Shown one piece after another: positions 19,172-27,616 of a stretch of DNA of 59,494 bases (its first letter is position 1; the number at the start of each line of letters is the position of its first letter). Made by a program: the position numbers and the translations under genes. Origin of the DNA: Neisseria gonorrhoeae. Its GTDB lineage: Bacteria > Pseudomonadota > Gammaproteobacteria > Burkholderiales > Neisseriaceae. The notes below the pieces were generated by a model. It did no database searches. It saw only the letters and a list, made by a program, of their open reading frames with translations, and had not been told where the DNA came from. The stretch spans positions 1 through 59,494 of the forward strand of contig NZ_QNRU01000012.1 of assembly GCF_003315235.1 (NCBI RefSeq), written 5' to 3'.

Positions 19172-20860
19172 TTACTTAGGCTGCCAAGAATCTTTCAACG
19201 TCACCGTGCGGTTAAACACCGGCGTGTCTTTGCCGTGGTCTTGGCGGTCGGTCACAAAATAGCCGATACGCTCGAACTGCCAACGGCTTTCCGCCGGCAA
19301 ATCTTTCGCGGCAGGTTCGGCGTAAGCAGTGATTTCCTTAACGGATTCCGGATTGAGGAAATCGGTAAACGGCAGGTATTCGCCGTCTTCGCCGCGCACG
19401 GCATCGGGACGCTCGACGGTAAAGAGGCGGTCGTACAGACGGACTTTGATTTCGGCGGCGTGTTCGGCGGAAACCCAGTGAATCACGCCTTTAACTTTGC
19501 GGCCTTCTGGATTTTTGCCCAAGGTGTCGTGGTCGATGCTGCATTTGAGTTCAACCACATTGCCTGCTTCGTCTTTGACGACTTCACCGCACTTGATGAC
19601 ATAGCCGTGGCGCAAGCGTACTTCGCCGCCGGGAATCAGACGCTTGAAGCCTTTGGGCGGATTTTCGGCAAAGTCGTCGGCTTCGATGTAGATGGTTTGT
19701 GAAACAGGTACTTCGCGATCGCCCATTTCTTCGTGGTTCGGATGGAACGCGGCACGGCGGCTTTGGGTTTTGCCGGCTTGAAAGTTGGTCAGGGTCACTT
19801 TGAGCGGGTTCAAAACCGCCATCAGGCGCGGGGCGGAGTTTTCCAGCTCTTCGCGAATCGCACCCTCCAACACGCTCATGTCGACGATGTTTTCAGATTT
19901 GGAAATACCGGCGCGTTTGGCAAACAGGCGCACCCCTTCGGGCGTGTAGCCGCGGCGGCGCATACCGGAAATGGTCGGCATACGCGGATCATCCCAGCCG
20001 GAAACGTGTTTTTCCACAACCAACTGATTCAATTTCCGTTTGGAGGTAATGGTGTACAAAAGCTCCAAACGGGAAAACTCGTATTGGCGCGGACGGGTGG
20101 CGTGCGGCGCGGGGATGTTGTCCAACACCCAGTCGTAAAGCGGACGGTGCGCTTCAAATTCGAGCGTGCACAAGGAATGCGTGATGCCTTCGATGGCATC
20201 GGAAATGCAATGCGTGTAATCGTACATCGGGTAGATGCACCATTTGTCGCCGGTGTTGTGGTGATGGGCGCGGCGGATGCGGTAGATGACGGGATCGCGC
20301 ATATTGATGTTGCCTGCCGCCATGTCGATTTTCAGGCGCAGGGTTTTGCTGCCGTCGGGGAACTCGCCGTTTTTCATACGCGTGAACAGGTCGAGGTTTT
20401 CTTCGATACTGCGGTCGCGGTAAGGGCTGTTTTTACCCGCTTCGGTCAGCGTACCGCGGTATTCTCGCATTTCTTCGGGCGTCAAATCATCGACATACGC
20501 TTTGCCGTCTTTGATTAAACCGACGGCGTAGTCATAAAGCCGGTCGAAATAGTCGGAAGCGAAACGCGGTTCGCCCGCCCAATGGAAACCGAGCCACTCG
20601 ACGTCTTCTTTGATGGCGTTGACGTATTCGTCGTTTTCTTTTTCCGGGTTGGTGTCGTCGAAACGCAGGTTGCACAAACCGTCGTAAATATACGCCAAAC
20701 CGAAGTTCAGGCAGATGGATTTGGCGTGTCCGATATGTAAATAGCCGTTGGGTTCGGGCGGAAAACGGGTTTGGACGGCTTCGTGTTTGCCGCTTTTGAG
20801 GTCGTCTTCGATGATGGTGCGGATGAAATGGTTGTCCGCGAATTGGTCTTTATTGAGCAT
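19172..20860 (-). CDS. glnS: glutaminyl-tRNA synthetase
   Basis: Class I aminoacyl-tRNA synthetase, 562 residues, charging tRNA-Gln directly. The HIGH motif lies in [15 protein letters not shown] near residues 33-47 and the KMSKS-equivalent in [11 protein letters not shown]. The start [12 protein letters not shown] at 20860 matches the family; the longer frame includes an upstream uptake sequence and is not used. A GlnRS is unusual outside gammaproteobacteria and some betaproteobacteria, where it was acquired anciently, so its presence here is normal for Neisseria. Confidence 0.95.
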   Translation of the reverse strand: MLNKDQFADNHFIRTIIEDDLKSGKHEAVQTRFPPEPNGYLHIGHAKSICLNFGLAYIYDGLCNLRFDDTNPEKENDEYVNAIKEDVEWLGFHWAGEPRFASDYFDRLYDYAVGLIKDGKAYVDDLTPEEMREYRGTLTEAGKNSPYRDRSIEENLDLFTRMKNGEFPDGSKTLRLKIDMAAGNINMRDPVIYRIRRAHHHNTGDKWCIYPMYDYTHCISDAIEGITHSLCTLEFEAHRPLYDWVLDNIPAPHATRPRQYEFSRLELLYTITSKRKLNQLVVEKHVSGWDDPRMPTISGMRRRGYTPEGVRLFAKRAGISKSENIVDMSVLEGAIREELENSAPRLMAVLNPLKVTLTNFQAGKTQSRRAAFHPNHEEMGDREVPVSQTIYIEADDFAENPPKGFKRLIPGGEVRLRHGYVIKCGEVVKDEAGNVVELKCSIDHDTLGKNPEGRKVKGVIHWVSAEHAAEIKVRLYDRLFTVERPDAVRGEDGEYLPFTDFLNPESVKEITAYAEPAAKDLPAESRWQFERIGYFVTDRQDHGKDTPVFNRTVTLKDSWQPK

Positions 20861-20880
20861 GGTTTTCTTTAAACAGATGG

Positions 20881-20920
20881 CTTCAGACGGCATTGGGGCG
20901 GTTCCGTATGCCGTCTGAAG
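20881..20920 (-). terminator. DUS-pair hairpin after the DeoR-type regulator
   Basis: CTTCAGACGGCAT and ATGCCGTCTGAAG form a 13-base perfect stem with the uptake sequences pointing outward. It lies between the deoR-like stop and the glnS start. Confidence 0.65.
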
Positions 20921-20971
20921 CGGTTTGATGATGTGTTTATTGTACCCGACTTGCGCGCTTTGACATAGCGT

Positions 20972-21745
20972 TCAGACGGCATCGGCAATCAGGCATTCCA
21001 CCCCCGCCTCTTTCAGCATCTTCTGCATCGCGGTATCAGGCAACCTGTCGGTAAATACTTTGTCAAACGCCGTAATGCCGCCGAGCCTGACCAGCGCGTT
21101 GCTGCGGAATTTGCTGTGATCCACGCCGAGAAAACGGACGCGCGCGTTGGCAATCATCGCCTGCATGACGCTGACTTCCTTGTAATCGTAATCCAAAAGC
21201 GAACCGTCGCTTTCCACGCCGTGCGTGCTCATCACGGCATAATCGACTTTGAACTGGTTGATAAAGTCGACGGTCGCCACGCCGGTAATACCGCCGTCCA
21301 AAGGGCGGACGACGCCGGATGTGATGATGACCGTGTAATCCGTACGTGCCGAAACGACGGAGGCGACGTGGATATTGTTGGTAATAATCCGCAGGCTGCT
21401 GCGCCGCTTCACCAGCTCTGATGCCACGGCTTCCATGGTCGTACCGATACTGACGAACAGCGACGAACCGTCGGGGATGTGTTCCGCAATCAGCCGGGCA
21501 ATGGCGTTTTTTTCGTTTTGACACCGGGTTTGGCGGTCGGCGGGCAGACCCTCCGGCAAGTTTCCGCCCGAAGATGCGCCGCCGTGATGGCGTTTCAGGC
21601 TGCCGCCCTCCTCCAACTCGCGGATGTCGCAACGTATCGTCTGCGGGGTAACGTCCAATGCGGCGGCAAGCTCGTCCACCGACATAAACTGATGCCGGCG
21701 GACAAGGCTTAAAATCTCTCCATGCCTTTGGATTTTCGGTTTCAT
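20972..21745 (-). CDS. DeoR/GlpR-family transcriptional regulator
   Basis: 257 residues. The N-terminal winged helix (IQRHGEILSLVRRHQFMSVD, then ELAAALDVTPQTIRCDIREL, about residues 5-50) is followed by the HHGGASS hinge and a sugar-phosphate-sensing domain of the DeoR C-terminal type (IGTTMEAVASEL near 100, IITSGVVRPLDGGITG near 160). Members usually repress sugar or polyol catabolism genes, but the neighbour upstream here is a LysO-like exporter, so the target is unclear. The same strand and 42-base spacing suggest co-transcription with that gene. Confidence 0.9.
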   Translation of the reverse strand: MKPKIQRHGEILSLVRRHQFMSVDELAAALDVTPQTIRCDIRELEEGGSLKRHHGGASSGGNLPEGLPADRQTRCQNEKNAIARLIAEHIPDGSSLFVSIGTTMEAVASELVKRRSSLRIITNNIHVASVVSARTDYTVIITSGVVRPLDGGITGVATVDFINQFKVDYAVMSTHGVESDGSLLDYDYKEVSVMQAMIANARVRFLGVDHSKFRSNALVRLGGITAFDKVFTDRLPDTAMQKMLKEAGVECLIADAV

Positions 21746-21787
21746 CGTTTTTTGCTTCCTTGCATCGGGATGCCGATTTTACCGCGT

Positions 21788-22690
21788 TCAGCCCAGCGTG
21801 GAAAACACCACCATCAGAAACGGGGCGGCGATATTGACCACCACGCCGAAGCTGACCGCTACCGGCACGACTTCCAAACCGCCCGCACCCTGAATTACGG
21901 GCAATGTGAAATCCATACTGGTCGCGCCGCCGACCCCCACCGCCGCATCCGGAAAACGCTTCATCAGCAGCGGAATAAATGCCAGTGCAAACAGCTCTCG
22001 TGCCAAATCGTTCAGCAGCATGATGCTGCCCCATACCGCCCCGTAAGCCTCGGTCATTACCAAACCCGAGAGGGAATACCAACCGAAGCCGGAAGCCATC
22101 GCCAAACCTTTCGTCCACGACACACCATCTGCCGATGCGGCAAACAGCAGCCCGCCTGAAAGAGATGACAATATAAACCAAACCGACAGCCGGATGCCCC
22201 GCCGGTTAAGCAAAACCTGCCGCAACGATACGCCGCTACTTTTGAGCTGTACGCCGATGAGGAACACCAGCAGCATCAGGCAGTACATACCCGCGTTTTC
22301 AGACGGCATCCAAATATCGCACATCAATTTGCCGGACACAAAACCGATCAGTACGCATCCGAGCTGCCTCACACTGCCCGACACGCCGACCGAAACGCCC
22401 TTCCCTTTTCCCCCTATCCGCCACGGGGACAACTTTCCCAACACTGCCAAGGCAAGCAGGTTCGCCCCTACCGTACAAACAAACAGCCACAGAACCGTCA
22501 ACGCCATATCGCCCAACCGCGAACCCAAATCCTCCACGCGCGACAACGATACGCCGATCAGCAGCAGCACGGCATACACCAAAACCGACAGCACCTTGTC
22601 CGAAGCGGGCAGGTAAGGCTTGGGAACACGGATAAAAAATCCGGCAAACATCGGTACCAATACCGAAAACAACGTCATCAGGCTGCTCAT
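21788..22690 (-). CDS. LysO/DUF340-family membrane exporter
   Basis: 300-residue integral membrane protein with about eight or more hydrophobic helices in two halves. It resembles the YbjE/LysO lysine exporter family (GVSLSRVEDLGS in the first half; GFGWYSLSGLVMTE, LLNDLARELFAL and GGATSMDFTLPVI in the second). The acidic and Ser/Gly-rich patches in these segments are conserved in the family. AGGAGG precedes the ATG. Substrate (lysine or its toxic analogues) is by family analogy only. Confidence 0.85.
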   Translation of the reverse strand: MSSLMTLFSVLVPMFAGFFIRVPKPYLPASDKVLSVLVYAVLLLIGVSLSRVEDLGSRLGDMALTVLWLFVCTVGANLLALAVLGKLSPWRIGGKGKGVSVGVSGSVRQLGCVLIGFVSGKLMCDIWMPSENAGMYCLMLLVFLIGVQLKSSGVSLRQVLLNRRGIRLSVWFILSSLSGGLLFAASADGVSWTKGLAMASGFGWYSLSGLVMTEAYGAVWGSIMLLNDLARELFALAFIPLLMKRFPDAAVGVGGATSMDFTLPVIQGAGGLEVVPVAVSFGVVVNIAAPFLMVVFSTLG

Positions 22691-22795
22691 CCCCTACCCT
22701 CCTTTATTGCCGCATGATATGTGCGGCTTAAAAATTGCCGTCTGAAAATTGCAGATACCCGCATCCATATTTCAGACGGCATCAGGTTCGCCATT

Positions 22796-22824
22796 AAAAA
22801 ACCGCCTGAAGGTTCAGGCGGCTT
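22796..22824 (-). terminator. intrinsic terminator after the GntR regulator
   Basis: On the minus strand AAGCCGCCTGAA and TTCAGGCGG are followed by TTTTTT, a classic intrinsic terminator 15 bases past the gntR-like stop. The stem resembles but is not a perfect uptake sequence (GCCGCCTGAA for GCCGTCTGAA). Confidence 0.85.
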
Positions 22825-22838
22825 ATCCGCTCCGGCAT

Positions 22839-23555
22839 TCAATCTTCCAAAGTCTTTTCCAAACGCTCCATACAGTTGCCCAAATGGCGGCGCAGGATTT
22901 TGACCACGCGGTTGCGCCTGCCCGCCAGCAGCAGGTCGAGGATTTCGCGGTGTTCGGAATGCGTATGCGTATTGATGGCGTGTTTTTTCTCACGATGCAC
23001 GCCCGCCACGGCGACAATCAGGGAAGACCGCGCGCACAGCGTGTTCATAATGTCGAACAGCACATCGTTGCCCACCAGGCGCGCCAGTTCGACGTGGAAG
23101 GCATTGGACAGGCGGTTCCAGCCGACGCGGTCGCCCCTGCCGGAGGCCTCTTCTTCGCACCTTATCATCGCATAAAGCGGCTTGAGGCGCGTTTCCAAAT
23201 CCGGCAGGCCGGCGAGGATGTTCAAAATCATCGTCTCCATTTCGATGCGCGCATTGAACACATCCTGCATTTCTTTCAAATCGGGAACGTGGACGAACGC
23301 GCCCCTGTTGGGTTGCAAATCGACAATCTTGTCGTGCGCCAAAAGCGACAGCGCGCCGCGGACGGTGTTGCGCGAACACACCATCTGACGGCAAAGTTCG
23401 GATTCGGTCAGCTTTTTGCCGGGCAGCAGCACCTGATCGGTAATGCCGTCCAAAATCAGGGCGTAAACACGGAACAGCTCCGAATCGTGCCGCTCTTCGA
23501 GAATCAGGGAAGACGTGGTCGGCGCATGGATAATGTCGTCGTTTTCAAAGTTCAT
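22839..23555 (-). CDS. GntR-family (FCD domain) transcriptional regulator
   Basis: 238 residues. The N-terminal winged helix contains LTESELCRQMVCSRNTVRGA (about residues 48-67) and the all-helical FCD ligand domain follows from about residue 85, with FHVELARLVGN and the late HSEHREILDLLLAG histidine typical of metal/organic-acid-binding FadR-type sensors. Ligand and targets are unknown. A Correia element and a candidate small RNA lie in the divergent upstream region, so the small RNA could be a target or partner. Confidence 0.9.
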   Translation of the reverse strand: MNFENDDIIHAPTTSSLILEERHDSELFRVYALILDGITDQVLLPGKKLTESELCRQMVCSRNTVRGALSLLAHDKIVDLQPNRGAFVHVPDLKEMQDVFNARIEMETMILNILAGLPDLETRLKPLYAMIRCEEEASGRGDRVGWNRLSNAFHVELARLVGNDVLFDIMNTLCARSSLIVAVAGVHREKKHAINTHTHSEHREILDLLLAGRRNRVVKILRRHLGNCMERLEKTLED

Positions 23556-23639
23556 GATGTTTTCCGTATTTTTACGCTTTCAAATTTTTTAAGATGTTTT
23601 AAGACGGCTGTGTTTCAAATCGTGTAGGAGAAATTAAAG

Positions 23640-23745
23640 TATAGTGGATTAAATTTAAATCAGTACAAGGCGACGAAGCCGCAGACAGTACAAATAGTAC
23701 GGCAAGGCGAGGTAATGCCGTACTGGTTTTTGTTAATCCACTATA
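23640..23745. repeat. Correia element (CREE), short type
   Basis: 106 bases from TATAGTGGATTA to TAATCCACTATA, with the characteristic internal ACAGTACAAATAGTACGGCAAGGCGAGG region (given here split: ACAGTACAAATAGT, ACGGCAAGGCGAGG). The left arm has the TTAAATTTAAATC form and the right arm the GTTTTTGTTAA form, so it is a hybrid. The length shows it lacks the internal segment of the roughly 155-base full form that carries the IHF site. Confidence 0.95.
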
Positions 23746-23876
23746 TTGCACAAATTTATTTTAATTCAATAAATTAATATATGGCTTAAAATAACGGGAT
23801 TCCCGCCTTCCGCCCGCCCGCAAAATCAGGCGGGCATCATTTTAAAACGCGGCATTTAAAATTTGACCGAAAATTG

Positions 23877-23905
23877 TTGACAATCCGGAATCAAGCCTGC
23901 ACAAT
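23877..23905 (+). promoter_or_regulatory. sigma-70 type promoter of the candidate small RNA
   Basis: A perfect TTGACA at 23877-23882, a 17-base spacer, then CACAAT at 23900-23905 (four of six matches to TATAAT). No protein-coding gene on the plus strand follows. Confidence 0.6.
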
Positions 23906-23911
23906 ACCCCG

Positions 23912-23998
23912 ACAAGTCCAAGTATTATAAAGGCTGAATAAAGAGGAAACAGCAGGCAGATATATTCGGGAGGTGCAGTCCGAATATATCTGCTTTTC
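23912..23998 (+). ncRNA. candidate small RNA with strong terminator
   Basis: The promoter at 23877-23905 would start a transcript near 23912. It would end at a perfect 14-base stem (GCAGATATATTCGG at 23956-23969, CCGAATATATCTGC at 23980-23993) followed by TTTTCT. The product of roughly 85 nt has no supported reading frame and lies in an otherwise unexplained gap between a GntR gene and an OsmC-like gene that both point away or are antisense. It may correspond to one of the described blood-induced meningococcal sRNAs (Bns1), but I cannot confirm this from the sequence. Confidence 0.55.
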
Positions 23999-24075
23999 TA
24001 TGCGCCTCCGGATTGCCTGCCGCACCTTTCCCCTTCAGACGGCATCAGCCGTTTCCCCATAATGCCGCCCGATGC

Positions 24076-24498
24076 CTATTTCTCCGCCCCGGCAATTTCA
24101 AAACTGTGGGTAATCTTTGCCGCTTTGCCCAACATAATCGAAGCCGAACAGTATTTTTCGGCAGACATCTGAACGGCGCGCTCAATGGCCGATTCTTTCA
24201 AATCATGCCCGATTACCTTGAAATGGATGTGGATTTCGGTAAACACGCGCGGCGCATCGTCCGCCCGTTTCGCCGTAACCGTCGCACGGCAGTCAGTCAC
24301 TTTCTGACGCTGTTTTTCGGCAATCATCACCACATCGATGCTCGAACAGCCCGCCACCCCCAACAGCAGCATTTCCAAAGGGCTGGGCCCGCGCTTGGCC
24401 GCGCCTTCTGCCGCCGATCCCTCCATAACGACGCTGTGCCCGCCTTCCGCCGTGCCGACAAAACACATTCCGTCTATCCATTTTGATGTAACCTGCAT
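24076..24498 (-). CDS. OsmC-family protein
   Basis: 140-residue OsmC/Ohr-fold protein starting MQVTSKWIDGM. The family Cys positions are visible: LLGVAGCSSIDVV (peroxidatic Cys) and AEKYCSASIM (second Cys), which reduce organic peroxides in OsmC/Ohr enzymes; it is closer to the YhfA-like branch than to Ohr. The start at 24498 is preferred over an in-frame upstream ATG because homology and GGAATG fit there. Stand-alone minus-strand gene. Confidence 0.88.
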   Translation of the reverse strand: MQVTSKWIDGMCFVGTAEGGHSVVMEGSAAEGAAKRGPSPLEMLLLGVAGCSSIDVVMIAEKQRQKVTDCRATVTAKRADDAPRVFTEIHIHFKVIGHDLKESAIERAVQMSAEKYCSASIMLGKAAKITHSFEIAGAEK

Positions 24499-24615
24499 GG
24501 TGTCATTCCCGAAAATAGCGTTAAAACCGCTTTGCATATGGCGTTATTGTAAACAATTTCAAGCGGCTTATACAGAAATATGGACAAAACGGCAAAAAAC
24601 CGCCTGAAAACCGAT

Positions 24616-25287
24616 TTACGGTTTGGCGGCCTGTCCGTTGATCTGCACCGATTTGAGCTTCAGCGTATAGGTTTTGCCGTCGTCGGTATAGCCGATTTGT
24701 GCCGGAATATTGTTCAGGGACGGTGCGAAGAAATACGTTACCGTATCGTCGCCGCGCCGCACCCGATATTTGACGACTTCGGTTTCCACGCCGCCTATGC
24801 TGTATTTTCCCGTACCCGCCTTATTCAGGCCGCCGACGGAATAAAGTTTTTTGCCGTTGGTGATTTTCAGACCCGGGGGGAGTTTCGCGTCATTTGCCGC
24901 CAACTGCCAGGCAAGCGTGAACAAATCCATAGCCTTGGGGCTTTGCTCGGTTTTGCTCTCGCCCGCTTTGCCGTAGGTTACGCTGCCGTCGGCGAATTTG
25001 GCTTCCGCATACAGTTTGCCCCTGCGTATGTCTTTATAGTAGGCAGGGTGCAGGGTATTGCCGACAACCGTACCGCCGGACTCGAAACGGATATTGTATA
25101 GCGGCACTTTAATCGTCGAAACGATTTTGTAAGCATTGCCGCTGCGTTCAAATGTCATCGTGGCGGGAATGCCGTAGCTGCCGGAATAGTGCAGCACGGC
25201 GGATTGGGGTAGCCTTGCCGCATACGCGCACGGCAGGGCGGCGGACAAAATGGCGGCGGAAAATATATTTTTAAAAGTCTTCATCAT
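24616..25287 (-). CDS. DUF3108 periplasmic protein
   Basis: 223 residues with a signal peptide ending ...ALPCAYA. The remainder is a DUF3108 domain: YSGSYGIPATMTFERSGNAY, LYNIRFESGGTV, DLFTLAWQLAAND and YKIVSTIKVPLYN-type beta strands. DUF3108 proteins are predicted cell-envelope beta-rich proteins; no activity is established that I can assign. It overlaps nothing and sits 15 bases after purN on the same strand, so it is probably co-transcribed with it. Confidence 0.85.
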   Translation of the reverse strand: MMKTFKNIFSAAILSAALPCAYAARLPQSAVLHYSGSYGIPATMTFERSGNAYKIVSTIKVPLYNIRFESGGTVVGNTLHPAYYKDIRRGKLYAEAKFADGSVTYGKAGESKTEQSPKAMDLFTLAWQLAANDAKLPPGLKITNGKKLYSVGGLNKAGTGKYSIGGVETEVVKYRVRRGDDTVTYFFAPSLNNIPAQIGYTDDGKTYTLKLKSVQINGQAAKP

Positions 25288-25302
25288 TTGCTCCCGCCCG
25301 GT

Positions 25303-25929
25303 TTACGCCGTCAGGAAACGGGCGGCATCGGCGTTTTCCGAATTTCTGACACGGTTTCCCTCGATAATCAGGCGGCCGGCGGCAAAATCGGCAACGGCTT
25401 TCGGATAGAGTTTGTGTTCGACAGCCAAAACCCGGGCGGCAACATCGTCTGCCGTATCGCCGTCAAGTATCGGCACAATCCCTTGCGATACAATCTGGCC
25501 GCAATCCAGCTCGACCGTAACGAAATGAATCGTACAGCCGGCAACGCGGCAACCTGCTTCCAAAGCGCGTTCGTGCGTATGAAGCCCGGTGAACGAGGGC
25601 AGGATGGACGGATGGATGTTCATCAGCCTGCCTTCGTAATGGGCGCAGAACTCAGGGGTCAGAATCCGCATAAAACCTGCCAAAACCACCAAATCGGGTT
25701 GATATGCGTCGATTTTTTCCATCATGGCCGTATCGAAGGCAAGTCGTGATTCAAAGTTTTTATGATTCAGGCTCTCGGTCGGGATGCCGCGTTCGGCCGC
25801 CCATTGCAAACCGGCAGCCGTTTCGCTGTTGCTCAACACGGCGGCAATGCGGACGTTGGGAATGGCGGCATTGACGATTGCCTGCATATTGCTGCCGCGT
25901 CCGGAAATCAGGATGACGATGTTTTTCAT
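25303..25929 (-). CDS. purN: phosphoribosylglycinamide formyltransferase
   Basis: Third step of purine synthesis, transferring formyl from 10-formyl-THF to GAR. The 208-residue protein has the phosphate loop ISGRGSNMQAI at residues 7-17, the catalytic region MNIHPSILPSFTGLHTH near 105-121 and the folate-site Asp in DCGQIVSQ. The start MKNIVILISGRGSN at 25929 fits the family; upstream codons derive from an uptake-sequence pair. Confidence 0.95.
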   Translation of the reverse strand: MKNIVILISGRGSNMQAIVNAAIPNVRIAAVLSNSETAAGLQWAAERGIPTESLNHKNFESRLAFDTAMMEKIDAYQPDLVVLAGFMRILTPEFCAHYEGRLMNIHPSILPSFTGLHTHERALEAGCRVAGCTIHFVTVELDCGQIVSQGIVPILDGDTADDVAARVLAVEHKLYPKAVADFAAGRLIIEGNRVRNSENADAARFLTA

Positions 25930-25950
25930 AATGGTGCGCTTTTGAAAGGG

Positions 25951-25989
25951 ATGCCGTCTGAACCGCTGTTTGGTGGCTTCAGACGGCAT
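25951..25989 (-). terminator. terminator after mip
   Basis: ATGCCGTCTGAACC and GGCTTCAGACGGCAT form a stem in the gap between the mip stop (26036) and the purN start. Confidence 0.75.
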
Positions 25990-26035
25990 TTGCCGTAAAA
26001 ATGCCCGAAAACCTGTTTCGGGCATGGATTCGGAC

Positions 26036-26854
26036 TTAATTTACTTTTTTGATGTCGACTTGATCCGGCTGCTTGGCGGGCGCGTTTTCGGGTGCGCCGA
26101 TTTTGACCAGTTTCACGTCAAATACCAAAGTGGCGTTCGGACCGATTTTTTCGCCCGCACCCTGTTCGCGGTAGGCAAGGTTGGACGGGATGTAGAACGT
26201 GGCTTCGCCGCCTTCTTTCAGAAGCCGTACGCCTTCGGTCCAACCCGGAATCACTTGGCTCAAAGGGAAGGTGGCCGGGCCGCCGTTGGCTTTGCTGCTG
26301 TCGAATACGGTACCGTCAATCAGGCGGCCTTCGTATTCCACGGTAACGATGTCGTCTTTTGTCGGCTGTTTGCCTTCACCCTGTTTGGTGATTTTGTACT
26401 GCAGACCGGAAGCAGTGGTCTTCACGCCGTCTTTGGCGGCATTTTCCTTCAGGAAGGCTTCGCCTTTTTCTTTGTTGGCCTTCGCATCCGCCTTGTGTTT
26501 TTCTACGGCTTTAGCCTGCTGCTCCTGCAGGAATTTCATCATCACTTCCTGGGCCTGCTCTTCGGTCATTTTGATTTCTTTGCCGTCATACACTGCCTGC
26601 ATGGCATCGGTAAAGACTTTCAAATCGATTTCCGCGCCCTGTTCCTTCATTTGTTTCAGGGAGCGTCCGATGTCCACGCCCATCGCATAGCTTGCCTGCT
26701 GCATCGTGCCGCCGATTGAAGAGGTGTCGCCCTGCGCGGCAGAAGCGGCGGCAGGTTCGGATGCAGATGCGGGGGCGGCTTCTTTTTTGCCGCAGGCGGA
26801 AAGCGCCAAAGCGGCGGAAAGGGTCAGTGCGCTGATTTTGAAAATGGTGTTCAT
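26036..26854 (-). CDS. mip: FKBP-type peptidyl-prolyl isomerase lipoprotein (Mip)
   Basis: 272-residue outer-surface lipoprotein: signal peptide with lipobox LSAC (MNTIFKISALTLSAALALSAC), an Ala/Ser-rich linker, a helical dimerisation domain (about residues 50-150, with KEIKMTEEQAQEVMMKFLQ) and an FKBP domain (YKITKQGEGKQPTKDDIVTV, GRLIDGTVFDSS, VIPGWTEGVRLLKEGG, FYIPSNLAYREQGAG). It catalyses proline isomerisation; the gonococcal and meningococcal forms (recalled NMB1567) aid survival in macrophages and are vaccine candidates. The start at 26854 opens the lipoprotein signal; upstream in-frame codons are not used. Confidence 0.94.
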   Translation of the reverse strand: MNTIFKISALTLSAALALSACGKKEAAPASASEPAAASAAQGDTSSIGGTMQQASYAMGVDIGRSLKQMKEQGAEIDLKVFTDAMQAVYDGKEIKMTEEQAQEVMMKFLQEQQAKAVEKHKADAKANKEKGEAFLKENAAKDGVKTTASGLQYKITKQGEGKQPTKDDIVTVEYEGRLIDGTVFDSSKANGGPATFPLSQVIPGWTEGVRLLKEGGEATFYIPSNLAYREQGAGEKIGPNATLVFDVKLVKIGAPENAPAKQPDQVDIKKVN

Positions 26855-27113
26855 GATGGATCTTCGCTGTCGATAAAGTCGGAAAAACGGGATTATAGCC
26901 GAGTTTGAATGTTTCAACACACAGGATGGCACATAAAGCGTCAATCTGTGTGTTGCCCTGTTTTGGAAGGGATTGAACCTTCCAAAATAAGGTTTGATTC
27001 TACCGCCCCGAAGGACAGATGTCCAAGTGGCGGGGTTCAACCGATAAGGAAATTTTAATCAAATAGAATCAAGCCTGTTTAAATTTTGTAAATGCGGCAT
27101 TTCAGACGGCATT

Positions 27114-27554
27114 TCATGCCTTGCCCTCCATGCCGTGATGTTCGATGGCAAAACCGCTTCGGCGGTAGGCGGTAAAGCGTTCGCGCGCATCGGCGAGATC
27201 TTCCAGGCTGTTGCCGACGATTTCCAAAACGCGCGCGGGCAAGACCGAAGCGGTGTTCCAAAAACCGTCGGACAGGTTCAAAACGGCCATGCCTTCGGGA
27301 ATTCGGGGCAGATTGCCGTCGCAGGCAAGCAGGACGGATGTGTCAGACGGCATGGCTTCTTCCGTTTCCCAAATTTCGTGCGGAATAAAACTCTCGGCCT
27401 CGTATTGCCAAAGCATTTTGTCCAATTCCTGAAGCCGCCCGAACGAGTCGGACCACACCAGTATCCTGCCGCCGTCTCGGATAGCGCGCGCAATCAACCG
27501 ACAGGTAAAAAGGGGGATTTGGTCAACATGGGTATAAAAGGTAACTTTCGGCAT
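27114..27554 (-). CDS. holC: DNA polymerase III chi subunit
   Basis: 146-residue clamp-loader accessory protein that links the holoenzyme to single-strand binding protein. It begins MPKVTFYTHVDQIPLFTCRL and contains CRLIARAIRDGGRILVWSDS and the TSVLLACDGNLPRIPEGMAV region typical of HolC. It lies directly downstream of pepA, the same pepA-holC order as in many proteobacteria. Confidence 0.88.
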   Translation of the reverse strand: MPKVTFYTHVDQIPLFTCRLIARAIRDGGRILVWSDSFGRLQELDKMLWQYEAESFIPHEIWETEEAMPSDTSVLLACDGNLPRIPEGMAVLNLSDGFWNTASVLPARVLEIVGNSLEDLADARERFTAYRRSGFAIEHHGMEGKA

Positions 27555-27577
27555 ATTGTTTGAGCATTTGACAGGAT

Positions 27578-27606
27578 GATGCCGTCTGAAAAGCTTCAGA
27601 CGGCAT
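27578..27606 (-). terminator. terminator after pepA
   Basis: ATGCCGTCTGAAAAGC and GCTTCAGACGGCAT overlap in a compact perfect stem, between the pepA stop and the holC start. Confidence 0.75.
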
Positions 27607-27616
27607 TGTGGCAAAA

